From Niastella sp966211305 (GTDB lineage: Bacteria; Bacteroidota; Bacteroidia; Chitinophagales; Chitinophagaceae), in assembly GCA_966211305.1 (NCBI GenBank), contig CBIHPC010000007.1:1-64000 (forward strand): a stretch of 64,000 bases of DNA, given 5' to 3'. Of the stretch, positions 17,427-26,168 are shown one piece after another. Below the pieces are notes generated by a model that was not told the origin of the DNA, searched no databases, and worked only from the letters and a program-made list of their open reading frames with translations. The first letter of the stretch is position 1. Each line of letters starts with the position of its first letter. The translations under genes were made by a program, and so were the position numbers.

Positions 17427-19220
17427 ATGAGAAACATTACTCATTTAATGAAATCGTTGTTTCTTTCATTTATTCTTCTCTACACCTCCACTCTTGCCCA
17501 GGTTACAGAAGAATGGGTTGCCAGGCACAACGGACCAGGTAACCGTACAGATATAGCGAGAGACCTTGCCCTCGATAGGGATGGTAATGTGTATATAACA
17601 GGTGAAGTGCAACGCATAACGGGCGAAATGGAATTCAGCACTATAAAATACAACGCAGCTGGTGTAGAACAATGGGAAGCCCGGTATGGTGCTTCTTCCT
17701 ATGGCGCACTTTCCATAGCAGTAGACCGCAAAGGCTACGTATACGTAACCGGAGCGGACTTAACCACAATAAAATACAGTCCGGCCGGAGTTATGCAATG
17801 GGTGGCTGTATATAATGGTCCCGGGGGCGACGGTATTGAAGGATTGGCCAAATCAGTTGCTGTGGATGATGAAGGTAATGTCTTTATAACAGGTGACATG
17901 TGGAACGCAGAGGAGACTATCTCGGGGATTGCCACCATTAAGTATAACAGGGATGGCATTCAACAGTGGGCGGCCATCTATAATGACGCTGGTGTTACCG
18001 CATTGGTCCTGGATGAGGCCGGTAATGTTTATGTAACCGGAACAGTTGATAAAGAGTTTGAGGAAGACCCGGATGCAGACTTTATAACCATTAAATATAA
18101 TAACAATAACGGACAGGAACTTTGGGCTAAAAGGTTCAACGGCCCCAGGAATCATTATGATGAAGGACTTGCCATAACGGCAGACGAATCCGGAAATGTA
18201 TATGTAACAGGATTAACTTTCGGTACAACTGATGAAATGTATAATTACGATTATGCTACGGTTAAGTATGATACAAACGGAAATCAACAGTGGGCAGCAT
18301 TTTATAATGGCCCTGCCAGTTCACTTGACTTTGGGATAGCTGTGGCTGTAGACGCGTCGCATAATGTGTTCGTTACTGGACAAAGCGCTGCTGAACCCAG
18401 CGCGGTAAATCTTGATTTTACCACCATTAAGTATGATGCCAATGGAAATGAGCTTTGGGTAAGAAGGTATAATGGCCCCGGTAATGGCCATGACGCTGCA
18501 GCCTCGATTGCCCTGGACAGGGATGGGAATGTTTATGTAACAGGAGGAAGCATGGGGGAAGGTACCGATTCTGACTTTGCAACCATTAAATATAATACGG
18601 CAGGCGTTGAGCAATGGGTAGCAAGATATAATGGCCCGGGCAATGGCTTGGATGCCTCCGGCTCTGGCGCAGTTGACGGTTTAGGCAATGTGTATGTCAC
18701 GGGGTATAGTCAAAGTATTGGGTTAGATGTAGAGCTTGATCAAACAACTATAAAATACTCCCAACCACTGCCTGTCTGTGGCAACGGGGGCGATAAGGTC
18801 CTGATCTGTCATAAAGGCCAGACGATTTGCATTCCTGAATCCGCTGCTTTAGGGCATATCAGCCACGGTGATCAGTTGGGTACATGCGCTGAAGAGAATG
18901 CCAGGATTGCCCCCGGCCAACCTTCCGTAGGACTCAATGATCTGCCCGCGCATTTCCGGCTTGCTGTTGCCCCCAATCCTGCTGCGTTTACAACTAAAAT
19001 AGTTTACGAAATGCCGGTTGCCGGCCATGTGACCATAAATCTGTTTGACATGGCCGGCAGACAAATAACAACGTTGGTAGATGCACACAAACCGGCAGGT
19101 TTTCACAATATTAACTTCAATGTAACTGCATTATTGAATGGCATGTATTATTACCGCATCACAGTTAAAGCGGCCACAACAAGCTGGACCGAAACAAGGA
19201 AACTGAACGTTATGAGATAG
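17427..19220 (+). CDS. SBBP-repeat beta-propeller protein with T9SS sorting domain
   Basis: A secreted protein of 597 residues. After a signal peptide (LFLSFILLYTSTLAQ) come about eight SBBP repeats of roughly 50 residues, each with the phrases DRDGNVYVTG, TIKYN..G and WVARYNGP, expected to form a beta-propeller (about 25-450). A short cysteine-containing insert (ICHKGQTICIPESAALGHI) follows, of a type seen at the end of Bacteroidota surface proteins. The type A T9SS sorting domain starts at VAPNPAAFTTKIVYEMP and runs to the end. The ligand is unknown. A piece of a sister repeat gene lies directly downstream, suggesting duplication. Confidence 0.85.
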   Translation: MRNITHLMKSLFLSFILLYTSTLAQVTEEWVARHNGPGNRTDIARDLALDRDGNVYITGEVQRITGEMEFSTIKYNAAGVEQWEARYGASSYGALSIAVDRKGYVYVTGADLTTIKYSPAGVMQWVAVYNGPGGDGIEGLAKSVAVDDEGNVFITGDMWNAEETISGIATIKYNRDGIQQWAAIYNDAGVTALVLDEAGNVYVTGTVDKEFEEDPDADFITIKYNNNNGQELWAKRFNGPRNHYDEGLAITADESGNVYVTGLTFGTTDEMYNYDYATVKYDTNGNQQWAAFYNGPASSLDFGIAVAVDASHNVFVTGQSAAEPSAVNLDFTTIKYDANGNELWVRRYNGPGNGHDAAASIALDRDGNVYVTGGSMGEGTDSDFATIKYNTAGVEQWVARYNGPGNGLDASGSGAVDGLGNVYVTGYSQSIGLDVELDQTTIKYSQPLPVCGNGGDKVLICHKGQTICIPESAALGHISHGDQLGTCAEENARIAPGQPSVGLNDLPAHFRLAVAPNPAAFTTKIVYEMPVAGHVTINLFDMAGRQITTLVDAHKPAGFHNINFNVTALLNGMYYYRITVKAATTSWTETRKLNVMR

Positions 19221-19236
19221 CTGTTGCTCCCGCTAA

Positions 19237-19494
19237 GAGCCAGACCATGATGGTAGTGTGTATGTAACAGGTTCAAGTGCAGGTATCGGAACAGGCCAGG
19301 ACGTTGTCACCATGAAATATAATGCCGCGGGTGAGCAACAATGGGTAGCCAGGTACAACAGCGCTGCAAATTTTAATGACTTTGCAACGGCCCTGGCTTT
19401 GGACGCCTACGGCAATGTGTATATTCGTGGAGGTGGAAACAGGGGCGGAAACTTTGAAGAATATAACTCCATTATCAGTACCACAGCTCCCTGA
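19237..19494 (+). pseudogene. Fragment of a second SBBP-repeat gene
   Basis: About 85 residues of the same repeat type (SVYVTGSSAGIGTGQDVV, YNAAGEQQWVARYN, then GNVYIRGGGNRGG) lie after the stop codon of the SBBP gene. There is no signal peptide or sorting domain and no start other than an internal GTG at 19258; an in-frame TAA lies upstream. It looks like a residue of a duplicated and truncated paralog. Confidence 0.6.
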
Positions 19495-19500
19495 AGGCCG

Positions 19501-19558
19501 TTGTTCAGTATGCCCGACTAATAAAAAAAGGCTCTGTTAAAAAGGGCCTTTTTTTATT
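19501..19558 (+). terminator. Terminator after the SBBP genes
   Basis: AAGGCTC (19528-19534) and GGGCCTT (19544-19550) form a 7-bp stem with one wobble, followed by TTTTTTATTT. Just upstream, TTCAGTATGCCCGAC is another copy of the recurring element. Confidence 0.75.
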
Positions 19559-19608
19559 TAGGTAATTGAGGCTATAATTGACAAATGCTTTTGCGGGCAA
19601 TCTTCAGG

Positions 19609-20055
19609 TCATTGGATCTGAAGGCTCTTTTGGTTCGAAGAATGCTGGTCTTTTCTTCTATATAGATAATTCAGGTTCGTCAGGTTGAAGACAGCAATTG
19701 CCATAAACATTATAGGGATAACAGGTGGTTTTATTTTTAAGGGAAGAACGCCGGACGGTACCCACCGGATCAAATGAACTACCGTGGCGGCAACCATAAT
19801 GGAGATCATTAAACAATTTGCCAGAATCAATAGCAAATGTTTTGATCTGTCATTCATCAATACCAGGAACGGAAGAAAAAAAGCAACACCTGTTATTATT
19901 TCGCCCGCGATGCCAACAGCATACATATATTGAGGCAGCCCGCTGCTTTCTATTTGGGCGAGGTACCAATCCCTGAATGGACTAAAAAACTTTAAAAGAC
20001 CAAATACTAAACTAACCACGCCAGACACCAGGCTGAGCATCTTTATACTTTTCAT
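19609..20055 (-). CDS. DoxX-like four-helix membrane protein
   Basis: A 148-residue integral membrane protein. Four hydrophobic segments are visible: LSLVSGVVSLVFGLLKFF, GIAGEIITGVAFFLPFLVL, LLLILANCLMISIMVAATVV and PVIPIMFMAIAVFNLTNLNYL. The pattern, with GLLKFF after the first helix and GEIITG in the second, resembles DoxX-like/DUF4870-type small membrane proteins. It has no catalytic motif. It is on the same strand as the AraC regulator 91 bp upstream and may form a unit with it. Confidence 0.65.
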   Translation of the reverse strand: MKSIKMLSLVSGVVSLVFGLLKFFSPFRDWYLAQIESSGLPQYMYAVGIAGEIITGVAFFLPFLVLMNDRSKHLLLILANCLMISIMVAATVVHLIRWVPSGVLPLKIKPPVIPIMFMAIAVFNLTNLNYLYRRKDQHSSNQKSLQIQ

Positions 20056-20146
20056 ATTAAACTATTCTATTGCAAATTTCGCCGGTACTCACCCTTTTTC
20101 CTTGCTTAAAAAAGTCAGTCTTTTGAATAATCCGGTCATTTTTACA

Positions 20147-20992
20147 TCAGATTTTTTTCAGGGACAACCGGTATTCAGATGGAGAACAATGATAAGCGGT
20201 TTTAAATGACCGGGAAAAATGGGCCACATCGGTAAAACAGGTTTGAAAGGCAATTTCACTAACAGATAAATCACTCATTGCAAGCAGATCTTTTGCCCGT
20301 TCGAGCCGTTTCCGCTTTATGTAATTAGCAGGTGTATCATTGAACAGCGTTTGAAAACTGCGGGTGAAAGTGGATACACTTAAATTCGTGAGGGTAGCCA
20401 GATCTTCAACCGATAAACCGGAAAATATATGATTATTAACTACCTCTTTTATGCTAACATTCCGCGGGGCAAACAAATCAGTAAATAAACTTATGATCGA
20501 ATTGTTATTTTTAGTTTGCAGCAGTAACAATATCAATTCCCTGTACTTAAGTTCCAGCAGTTCATCGTTAACCAGTTCAGGGTTATCGAAATAAAAATAA
20601 AGACTTTCAACAAATTTTTTTACGACATCATGCGATGCTACATATCCGACAAATGACCTGTTTTCAACATTCTTAACAAATGCGGGCATCTCATTCTTGT
20701 ATATCATTTGCAAAATATCCTTATAAAGGTGTACCACCAGAATTTCATACCTGTTGGCCTCACTGTATGTCAGCAGATCTGCAAAATAGCTGCCGCATTT
20801 TAATATTACCGCCTCCCCTGATGCAGCAGCTACCTGTTCAATAGGAGAGTTGATCCTGGCCCTCCCTTCTGAGAAATAAATGAAACAGGCTTCGTCGTGA
20901 AAGTTAACGGAATACCGAAAAGGTGCCTGTATAACAACTTTTTCAATCAGGCACTTATGGCCGAAGTCAAATTTCTGATGATGCAGCACCAT
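20147..20992 (-). CDS. AraC family transcriptional regulator
   Basis: A 281-residue regulator. The N-terminal half is a cupin-like sensor (FRYSVNFHDEACFIYFSEGRA), and the C-terminal AraC domain (about 185-278) holds two helix-turn-helix units: LSVEDLATLTNLSVSTFTRSF and SDLSVSEIAFQTCFTDVAHF, followed by SRSFKTAYHCSPSEYR. ATG 20992 starts directly at the sensor. It is divergent from the outer-membrane/DM13 gene pair and upstream of the DoxX-like gene, so either could be its target. Confidence 0.9.
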   Translation of the reverse strand: MVLHHQKFDFGHKCLIEKVVIQAPFRYSVNFHDEACFIYFSEGRARINSPIEQVAAASGEAVILKCGSYFADLLTYSEANRYEILVVHLYKDILQMIYKNEMPAFVKNVENRSFVGYVASHDVVKKFVESLYFYFDNPELVNDELLELKYRELILLLLQTKNNNSIISLFTDLFAPRNVSIKEVVNNHIFSGLSVEDLATLTNLSVSTFTRSFQTLFNDTPANYIKRKRLERAKDLLAMSDLSVSEIAFQTCFTDVAHFSRSFKTAYHCSPSEYRLSLKKI

Positions 20993-21295
20993 GTTATTTA
21001 TTTAATTGCGTAAATCTACCCGCAAAACTCTTATATCTAACCAATTTAGGTTCTATGAATACGCAAATGTAGGGCTTGTATCTTACCCTGGGAATTATGC
21101 GGGAAAGCCATGTTTTTGAATTCTTTTCCTTACTGCCTGAGACATTGCCTGTCAATAGAATACGTTATAAGAACCTGGCTTTTTCCCACAAATCTTAAAA
21201 TCATACGATCAGCCTGCAACCCTTTTCCTTTTTTTACGTATAAATATTATAGCTGTCAGGCGAACGATTTTGCCATACCTGTCACCTTTTTCAAC
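20993..21295. other. Divergent intergenic region
   Basis: About 300 bases between the AraC gene and the outer-membrane barrel gene. It must hold both promoters, but I find no full TTTG-N19-TAnnTTTG match and no long repeat. The plus-strand frame is open from 21110, but the signal peptide shows that translation starts at ATG 21296. Confidence 0.4.
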
Positions 21296-22198
21296 ATGAA
21301 AAGAATTATCACAATAATAGTTTTTGTTCTTTGCGCCTCGTCAGTAAAATCCCAGGGTTGCAGTGATGCAGGTTTTTGTACGGTCAATAGCTTTGAACCA
21401 TCAGCAGACAAGGCTCGAACCGCCGCTTACAAAAACCAGTTTAGAATAGGTGCAACGGCCGGAAGCGCGGATCATGACATTGCGGTATTCGGTGCAATGA
21501 TGGAGTATAGCAGGCAAATAAACAAATGGTTTAGCGCAGATCTTAAACTGACGTTTCTCTCCCAAAATGGCAATAACATAAGTATGGCCGGCCTTTCAGA
21601 CGTTTTTGTAAATATAAACTATGCGGTATCAAAAAAAGTGGACCTGATCCTTGGCGCCAAGATCCCGTTAAACGATGCCAATAAACAGAAAAACGGCCTT
21701 ACCCTGCCAATGGATTACCAAAGCAGCTTAGGCACGTTCGATGCAATAGTCGGGCTTGGCTATAAACTGGAAAAATGGAAATTCAATCTTGGCTGGCAGC
21801 AACCCCTCACCCAAAACAGCAATACATTTATTGCTGAGGATTATCCGGTTCATTCACCCTTACACAGTTTTCAATCTACAAACAACTACTCAAGAAGCGG
21901 CGATGTTTTGCTCAGGGTTTCTTATTTGTTCAACCTGTCAAAAAAACTATTGCTTACACCGGGCATTTTGCCCATATACCATTTGGCCAATGACGAGTTT
22001 TCAAATATCAACGGCAAACAAATTATAAATGGCTCAAAGGGATTGACACTTAATGCAGTCGTGTATTTGAATTATAAAATGAACAAAAAAAACAATCTTG
22101 AATTTAATATGGGTAGTCCGCTGGTGGCAAGAGATGTAAGACCCGATGGCCTCACCAGAAGTTTTGTGGCAACGATACAATATCAATTGTCTTTTTAA
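21296..22198 (+). CDS. Outer-membrane beta-barrel protein
   Basis: A 300-residue exported protein. The signal peptide is MKRIITIIVFVLCASSVKSQ, and a short cysteine-bearing segment (CSDAGFCTV) follows. Amphipathic beta-strands alternate through the rest (FRIGATAGSADHDI, WFSADLKLTFL, KVDLILGAKIPL, WKFNLGWQQPL) and the last residues (ATIQYQLSF) end in Phe, as barrel proteins do. It resembles Bacteroidota porin-like or transporter barrels of undefined substrate. ATG 21296 is chosen from the signal peptide. The DM13 lipoprotein follows 20 bp after the stop, so the two are probably cotranscribed. Confidence 0.75.
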   Translation: MKRIITIIVFVLCASSVKSQGCSDAGFCTVNSFEPSADKARTAAYKNQFRIGATAGSADHDIAVFGAMMEYSRQINKWFSADLKLTFLSQNGNNISMAGLSDVFVNINYAVSKKVDLILGAKIPLNDANKQKNGLTLPMDYQSSLGTFDAIVGLGYKLEKWKFNLGWQQPLTQNSNTFIAEDYPVHSPLHSFQSTNNYSRSGDVLLRVSYLFNLSKKLLLTPGILPIYHLANDEFSNINGKQIINGSKGLTLNAVVYLNYKMNKKNNLEFNMGSPLVARDVRPDGLTRSFVATIQYQLSF

Positions 22199-22218
22199 AA
22201 GTGTCAAACCAAGTTTAT

Positions 22219-22656
22219 ATGCGTTCGTCGAATTCAATAAAACTGTTCATTTTGCTGCTGGCAGTTGTTACATTTAATGCCTGCAAAAAAGAAAACAACA
22301 CACCCACCACACCCGGTACCGATGAAACGCCGTCAGGTTCGGTAATTGCCTCGGCCAATATTATGGAAGGTGATACACCCGGCGATAAAGCCAATGGGAA
22401 TGCCCGCATTTATAACGACAACGGTACCTGGAAGCTTTACCTGTATAATTTTTCCGCTACCAACGGGCCCGACCTGCATGTATACTTATCGACCACGGAA
22501 AACGCCGCCACCTTTATTGATCTGGGGTTATTGAAGTCTACCACCGGCAACCAGGTCTATAACCTCAGCGGCAACCCCAATCTCTCTACTTTTAAATATA
22601 TCCTTATCTGGTGTAAGCAGTTTAGTGTTTTCTGGGGTGGCGGGCAATGGATGTGA
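22219..22656 (+). CDS. DM13-domain lipoprotein
   Basis: A 145-residue lipoprotein. The signal ends in a lipobox, VVTFNAC, with Cys22 the lipidated residue. A DM13 domain follows, recognisable by NGPDLHVYLST, LLKSTTGNQVYNLSG and ILIWCKQFSVFWG, with the conserved Cys in WCK. DM13 domains are proposed to act in electron transfer or redox at membranes. The frame also opens at GTG 22201, but ATG 22219 fits the signal peptide. It is translated right after the barrel protein and likely works with it in the outer membrane or periplasm. Confidence 0.85.
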   Translation: MRSSNSIKLFILLLAVVTFNACKKENNTPTTPGTDETPSGSVIASANIMEGDTPGDKANGNARIYNDNGTWKLYLYNFSATNGPDLHVYLSTTENAATFIDLGLLKSTTGNQVYNLSGNPNLSTFKYILIWCKQFSVFWGGGQWM

Positions 22657-22709
22657 ACAGGAATGTCGGCTAGCTGACAAAAAAGATCCGGCAATCTCCC
22701 CTACCTTTC

Positions 22710-22739
22710 TATGCTGAAAAACTAAACTTTTTCAGCATA
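22710..22739. terminator. Perfect 12-bp inverted repeat before the sigma gene
   Basis: TATGCTGAAAAA (22710-22721) and TTTTTCAGCATA (22728-22739) are exact complements with a 6-nt loop. It lies between the DM13 gene and the sigma factor. It may end the DM13 transcript or act on the sigma promoter. No terminal T-run follows, so the terminator role is uncertain. Confidence 0.45.
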
Positions 22740-22776
22740 TCGCTATTTAAAGTTGCCAAACCTTTTTTATCTGAGT

Positions 22777-23349
22777 TTGAAAAATATAACGCGTATCATA
22801 GAAGGGTGCATTGCCAAAGAACATAAATATCAAAAGATACTTTATGAGGGATACTATGGGTATGCGCTGAAAACTGTATTCAGATACATCTTCAGCTATG
22901 AGCAGGCGATTGACATCGTAAATGATGGGTTTGTAAAACTATTTACCCATTTCCAGCAATTTGAACTGGGCAATGATACGGAAAATGAAAAAAAGTTAAT
23001 GGGATGGCTGAAAACAATAATGATCAATACGTCGATAGATGTTTTGCGCAAAGGAAATATGCTTTCGGAAACAGGGAGCATTCCCGAATATGTTTGGGAG
23101 CATACGTATAGAGGTGATGAGGCCGATCAGTTATTGTTGTACAAAGAGCTGGTGATTTTAATTAAGGAGCTTCCACCGGCCTACCGTATGGTGTTTAACT
23201 TATATGTCATTGACGGATACACGCATAATGAAATTGCAGGTTTGTTGAATATACCAGCCGGCACTTCGAAATCAAGCTTATCGAGAGCAAGGGAATTGTT
23301 GCAAAAAAGCCTTAAAAAAATTGAAGATGCGCAATTATGCAACATCTGA
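22777..23349 (+). CDS. ECF-type RNA polymerase sigma factor
   Basis: A sigma-70 family extracytoplasmic-function factor of 190 residues. Region 2 lies at about 15-85 (YGYALKTVFRYIFSYEQAID, then FVKLFTHFQQF, with GWLKTIMINTSIDVLRK as region 2.4). Region 4 is at about 125-180 (LPPAYRMVFNLYVIDGYTHNEIA, LLNIPAGTSKSSLSRA). TTG 22777 matches the usual start of these proteins better than TTG 22753. Its stop overlaps the next gene by 13 bp, so the two are translationally coupled. Confidence 0.85.
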   Translation: MKNITRIIEGCIAKEHKYQKILYEGYYGYALKTVFRYIFSYEQAIDIVNDGFVKLFTHFQQFELGNDTENEKKLMGWLKTIMINTSIDVLRKGNMLSETGSIPEYVWEHTYRGDEADQLLLYKELVILIKELPPAYRMVFNLYVIDGYTHNEIAGLLNIPAGTSKSSLSRARELLQKSLKKIEDAQLCNI

Positions 23350-24467
23350 ATAACAATATGGATGAATTGTTCAGAAAAGCAGCCGCCGGTTATCCGCTAA
23401 AAACGGACAACAGCGATTGGGATCGCCTTGCATCCAGGTTGTTAGCTCCCCCGGTTCTCCCTGCGCCACGTAAAAAGAAAAACAAGTTTAATAAATATGG
23501 CCTGCCGTTGCTGCTGGTTCTATTGCTGCCTGTTTTTTGGGGATCGCCTTTAAAACAAACGCGTAATCAATTAACTGCTTACCCGCCTGTAAGAGATGGG
23601 TCAAACACCGGTAAAGGCGCTTTTTTATCGACCACCAATACCCCAACTCCCCGGTTCCAACAACAGCTACCGGCGCGCCCCGCTTCTATAGACCTGGTTA
23701 CCGGTAAAAACAGAAGCATTGCAATCGATACGCCCGAATTAACTTATAATACAGCGCTACCTGCAATCGCCACTGACATCACATCGGCAGGTACCAGTTT
23801 CCCGCTCAATAAAACGAACATTAAGACGCCAGGGGCAACGGAAAAGAAAACAGATACGACACGAAAGCCATCCCGGTTCTATTGGGGTATTGTGTTCGGT
23901 CCTGAAATTAACAGCATAGAAAACCAGAAGCTGCAAAAGCCGGGATTTGATATTGGTATCATCGCGGGAATTACAATATTAAAAAACAGAGCTTCTATTG
24001 AAACCGGATTATTATATACGCAAAAATATTATTTCACTGATGGCAAATATTTCAATATGGATAAGGCCGGAAGTTCTATGCCACAGGGAATGGAGATAAT
24101 GAGCCTTGAAGGAAGCTGCAGGTTAATTGAATTACCTGTAAAATTTAAATACAAAGTGTTACAAAAGAACAGATCGGGTGTTTTTTTGTCAACCGGTATT
24201 TCATCTTACCTGATGACCAAAGAAGAAAACGATTACCTTACTATGATGAATGGCACGCAACAATACATGTTGGGTTCTTATAATGCCAATTGCCGGTATA
24301 TTGCCGTAATGGCCAATATCGGAGCTGAATACAACTATAAAACAGGAAAACATACATCGATCAGAATTGAGCCTTACATTCAAATTCCCCTTAAGGGCAT
24401 TGGTATTGGCTCCATGCCTGTAATGACTACAGGCCTGCATGTTGGTTTTATACGATCCAAACCCTAA
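23337..24467 (+). CDS. Anti-sigma-like protein with C-terminal outer-membrane-type barrel domain
   Basis: A 376-residue protein overlapping the sigma gene. The first 60 residues are cytoplasmic and acidic/aromatic (MDELFRKAAAGYPLK, DWDRLASRLL), resembling the sigma-binding start of Bacteroidota anti-sigma proteins. One transmembrane helix follows (YGLPLLLVLLLPVFW, about 58-73), then a linker rich in Thr/Pro/Ser and a C-terminal beta-strand domain of the PorT/outer-membrane barrel type (about 180-375, FYWGIVFGPEINS to TTGLHVGFIRS). ATG 23358 is an alternative start. The likely role is to bind the sigma factor and respond to a periplasmic signal. Confidence 0.7.
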   Translation: MQHLNNNMDELFRKAAAGYPLKTDNSDWDRLASRLLAPPVLPAPRKKKNKFNKYGLPLLLVLLLPVFWGSPLKQTRNQLTAYPPVRDGSNTGKGAFLSTTNTPTPRFQQQLPARPASIDLVTGKNRSIAIDTPELTYNTALPAIATDITSAGTSFPLNKTNIKTPGATEKKTDTTRKPSRFYWGIVFGPEINSIENQKLQKPGFDIGIIAGITILKNRASIETGLLYTQKYYFTDGKYFNMDKAGSSMPQGMEIMSLEGSCRLIELPVKFKYKVLQKNRSGVFLSTGISSYLMTKEENDYLTMMNGTQQYMLGSYNANCRYIAVMANIGAEYNYKTGKHTSIRIEPYIQIPLKGIGIGSMPVMTTGLHVGFIRSKP

Positions 24468-24513
24468 TAAGTGGCCAACGTGGTTATATTACCGCCTGCT
24501 ATTAAGAATGGTG

Positions 24514-25227
24514 TTAACAGATCAACAACAACCTGTTTTGCCCGGATCTTTCCGTTGGTGCCCGGTGAATACAAGGCGGAACCTGACTTTCAGGATGATC
24601 AACCGCCAACCTCCATAGATGACCAATACCTAAGCTTACAGGCTGTGCACCGGGTATAGGTTGATAATGCAGATCAAAAAAGTGTTCACTTAAAAATGAG
24701 TCAAAACCTTCATCCGCTCCATGATACAGTTTCCTGAGCTCATCCCGTAATTCCGGAATAAGTACTTTTTTTTGGCCTTGTGAATTTGGCAATATTTCAC
24801 TCGACTCGCCATAGTAAGTACATAAAAAAGTATCAATTGGTATAGGCGATCGATCTACATGAAACGAATAAACATCGGTTGGAAAAAACGGGCAGGCATC
24901 ATCCCGATCATAGTGTTTGATCACATTAAGCATTGGTAATGCGCCATGAGCTTTCAAAACCTTCAAATCGTTTAAAAGAATTTCCCGGGCAAGCTGTCCC
25001 TGTTCACTCAACTGAAGCTCCTGAAGTTCTCCTGTTTCAACTGTCGTTATATTACCGCTTAGCGCTAGCTTATTAACGATCTCAGAAAAGTCACCTGTTA
25101 GTTTACGGGTCCAACAAATCGCGTTGATTTTTCCATTAAATGGCGCAGCAACAAGGTCCCGGAAATTCGTGACACATTTAACCTGATCCTCCGCATGAGA
25201 TACATCTATCATAATTAATGGCTCCAT
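24514..25227 (-). CDS. Conserved hypothetical protein with HxD...H motif
   Basis: About 237 residues from ATG 25227 (ATG 25212 is nearly as good). It belongs to a Bacteroidota hypothetical family I recognise but cannot name with certainty; DUF1826-like is possible. The pair H123-x-D125 in YSFHVDRSPIP and the distal H221-R222 in PPCIHRAPTER have the spacing and order of Fe(II)/2-oxoglutarate-dependent oxygenase ligands. That enzyme class is an inference. It is on the same strand as the HAD phosphatase just upstream and ends convergently with the anti-sigma gene. Confidence 0.6.
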   Translation of the reverse strand: MEPLIMIDVSHAEDQVKCVTNFRDLVAAPFNGKINAICWTRKLTGDFSEIVNKLALSGNITTVETGELQELQLSEQGQLAREILLNDLKVLKAHGALPMLNVIKHYDRDDACPFFPTDVYSFHVDRSPIPIDTFLCTYYGESSEILPNSQGQKKVLIPELRDELRKLYHGADEGFDSFLSEHFFDLHYQPIPGAQPVSLGIGHLWRLAVDHPESQVPPCIHRAPTERSGQNRLLLIC

Positions 25228-25335
25228 GTTACCATACAAAAATCGATAGAAAACACCAGACCTGTGCCTTTTAACGGGTTTTATTATAGCGTAAATAACG
25301 AAAAGGGTGGACCAACACGGTAGGCAGAGCGCCAC

Positions 25336-26127
25336 TTATGATTTAAAACACAGCGCCTCTATCACATCCAGAATGCCCTCCTCATTGTTGTCTTTTTCGG
25401 TAACAAAATTGGCGACCTCTAAAATTTTGGAATACGAATTCTTCATGGCATAGCTGTATGTTGCGGCTTTCATCATCTCGTAGTCATTCATAAAATCGCC
25501 AAATACGAGTGTTTCATCAGGTGTTATGCCATTTAACTGTTGCAGCGCCTGTACCGCTTCGCCCTTATTGGCATCTGTACGGGTAATATCGAGCCAGATC
25601 GCGCCGCCTGCGGCAATCTTCAATCTATCTTCGAATTGTTTGAAGTAAGGATAACTATATTGTTCAGCACCCATCAGATCTAATACAGTTATCTTTAATA
25701 CGGCATCATCAACCTTTGTAAGGTCATCCACGATCTTAAAATTCCTGATGTAGTTCGAGATCTTTTCTATAAGCCTGCTATCTGAATTCTCCACGTACCA
25801 GATATCCTTTCCGCAAAGAATTGGCCAGCCATGCGGGGCTGAACGCGCCGCCATTACAAGCGCTTCTATTTCATGCTGTGGCAATGGTTTCGAAAACAAT
25901 TCGGTTTTATTATGAATGATCATGCTGCCATTATCTGATATAGCGTACAGATGTTCCATAATTGACCTGAAATTTTCGGTGATGCTGAAATGAGGCCTGC
26001 CCGAAGCAATGCCTAACTTAACCCCCTTCCTGAACAACCGGTCTGCAATATCCCAAAATCGTTCCGGCACTTCGTGGTTGTCTTTAAGCAACGTTCCGTC
26101 AAGGTCTGTAACAACAAGTTTTATCAT
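25336..26127 (-). CDS. Cof-type HAD phosphatase
   Basis: A haloacid-dehalogenase superfamily hydrolase of 263 residues, subfamily IIB. Motif I is VVTDLDGTLL with both Asp residues, motif II is GIASGRPHF, and motif IV is LVFGDFMNDYEMM with two acidic residues. A cap domain lies at about 85-190. Such enzymes dephosphorylate sugar phosphates or related metabolites. The gene is preceded by an array of GCAA repeats and, 163 bp upstream, a DeoR-type regulator gene, which suggests control of sugar-phosphate use. The HxD...H protein follows, so cotranscription is possible. Confidence 0.9.
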   Translation of the reverse strand: MIKLVVTDLDGTLLKDNHEVPERFWDIADRLFRKGVKLGIASGRPHFSITENFRSIMEHLYAISDNGSMIIHNKTELFSKPLPQHEIEALVMAARSAPHGWPILCGKDIWYVENSDSRLIEKISNYIRNFKIVDDLTKVDDAVLKITVLDLMGAEQYSYPYFKQFEDRLKIAAGGAIWLDITRTDANKGEAVQALQQLNGITPDETLVFGDFMNDYEMMKAATYSYAMKNSYSKILEVANFVTEKDNNEEGILDVIEALCFKS

Positions 26128-26168
26128 ATTATTAAATGAATTTATTATTTAACAGTAATCTTCAGTAT

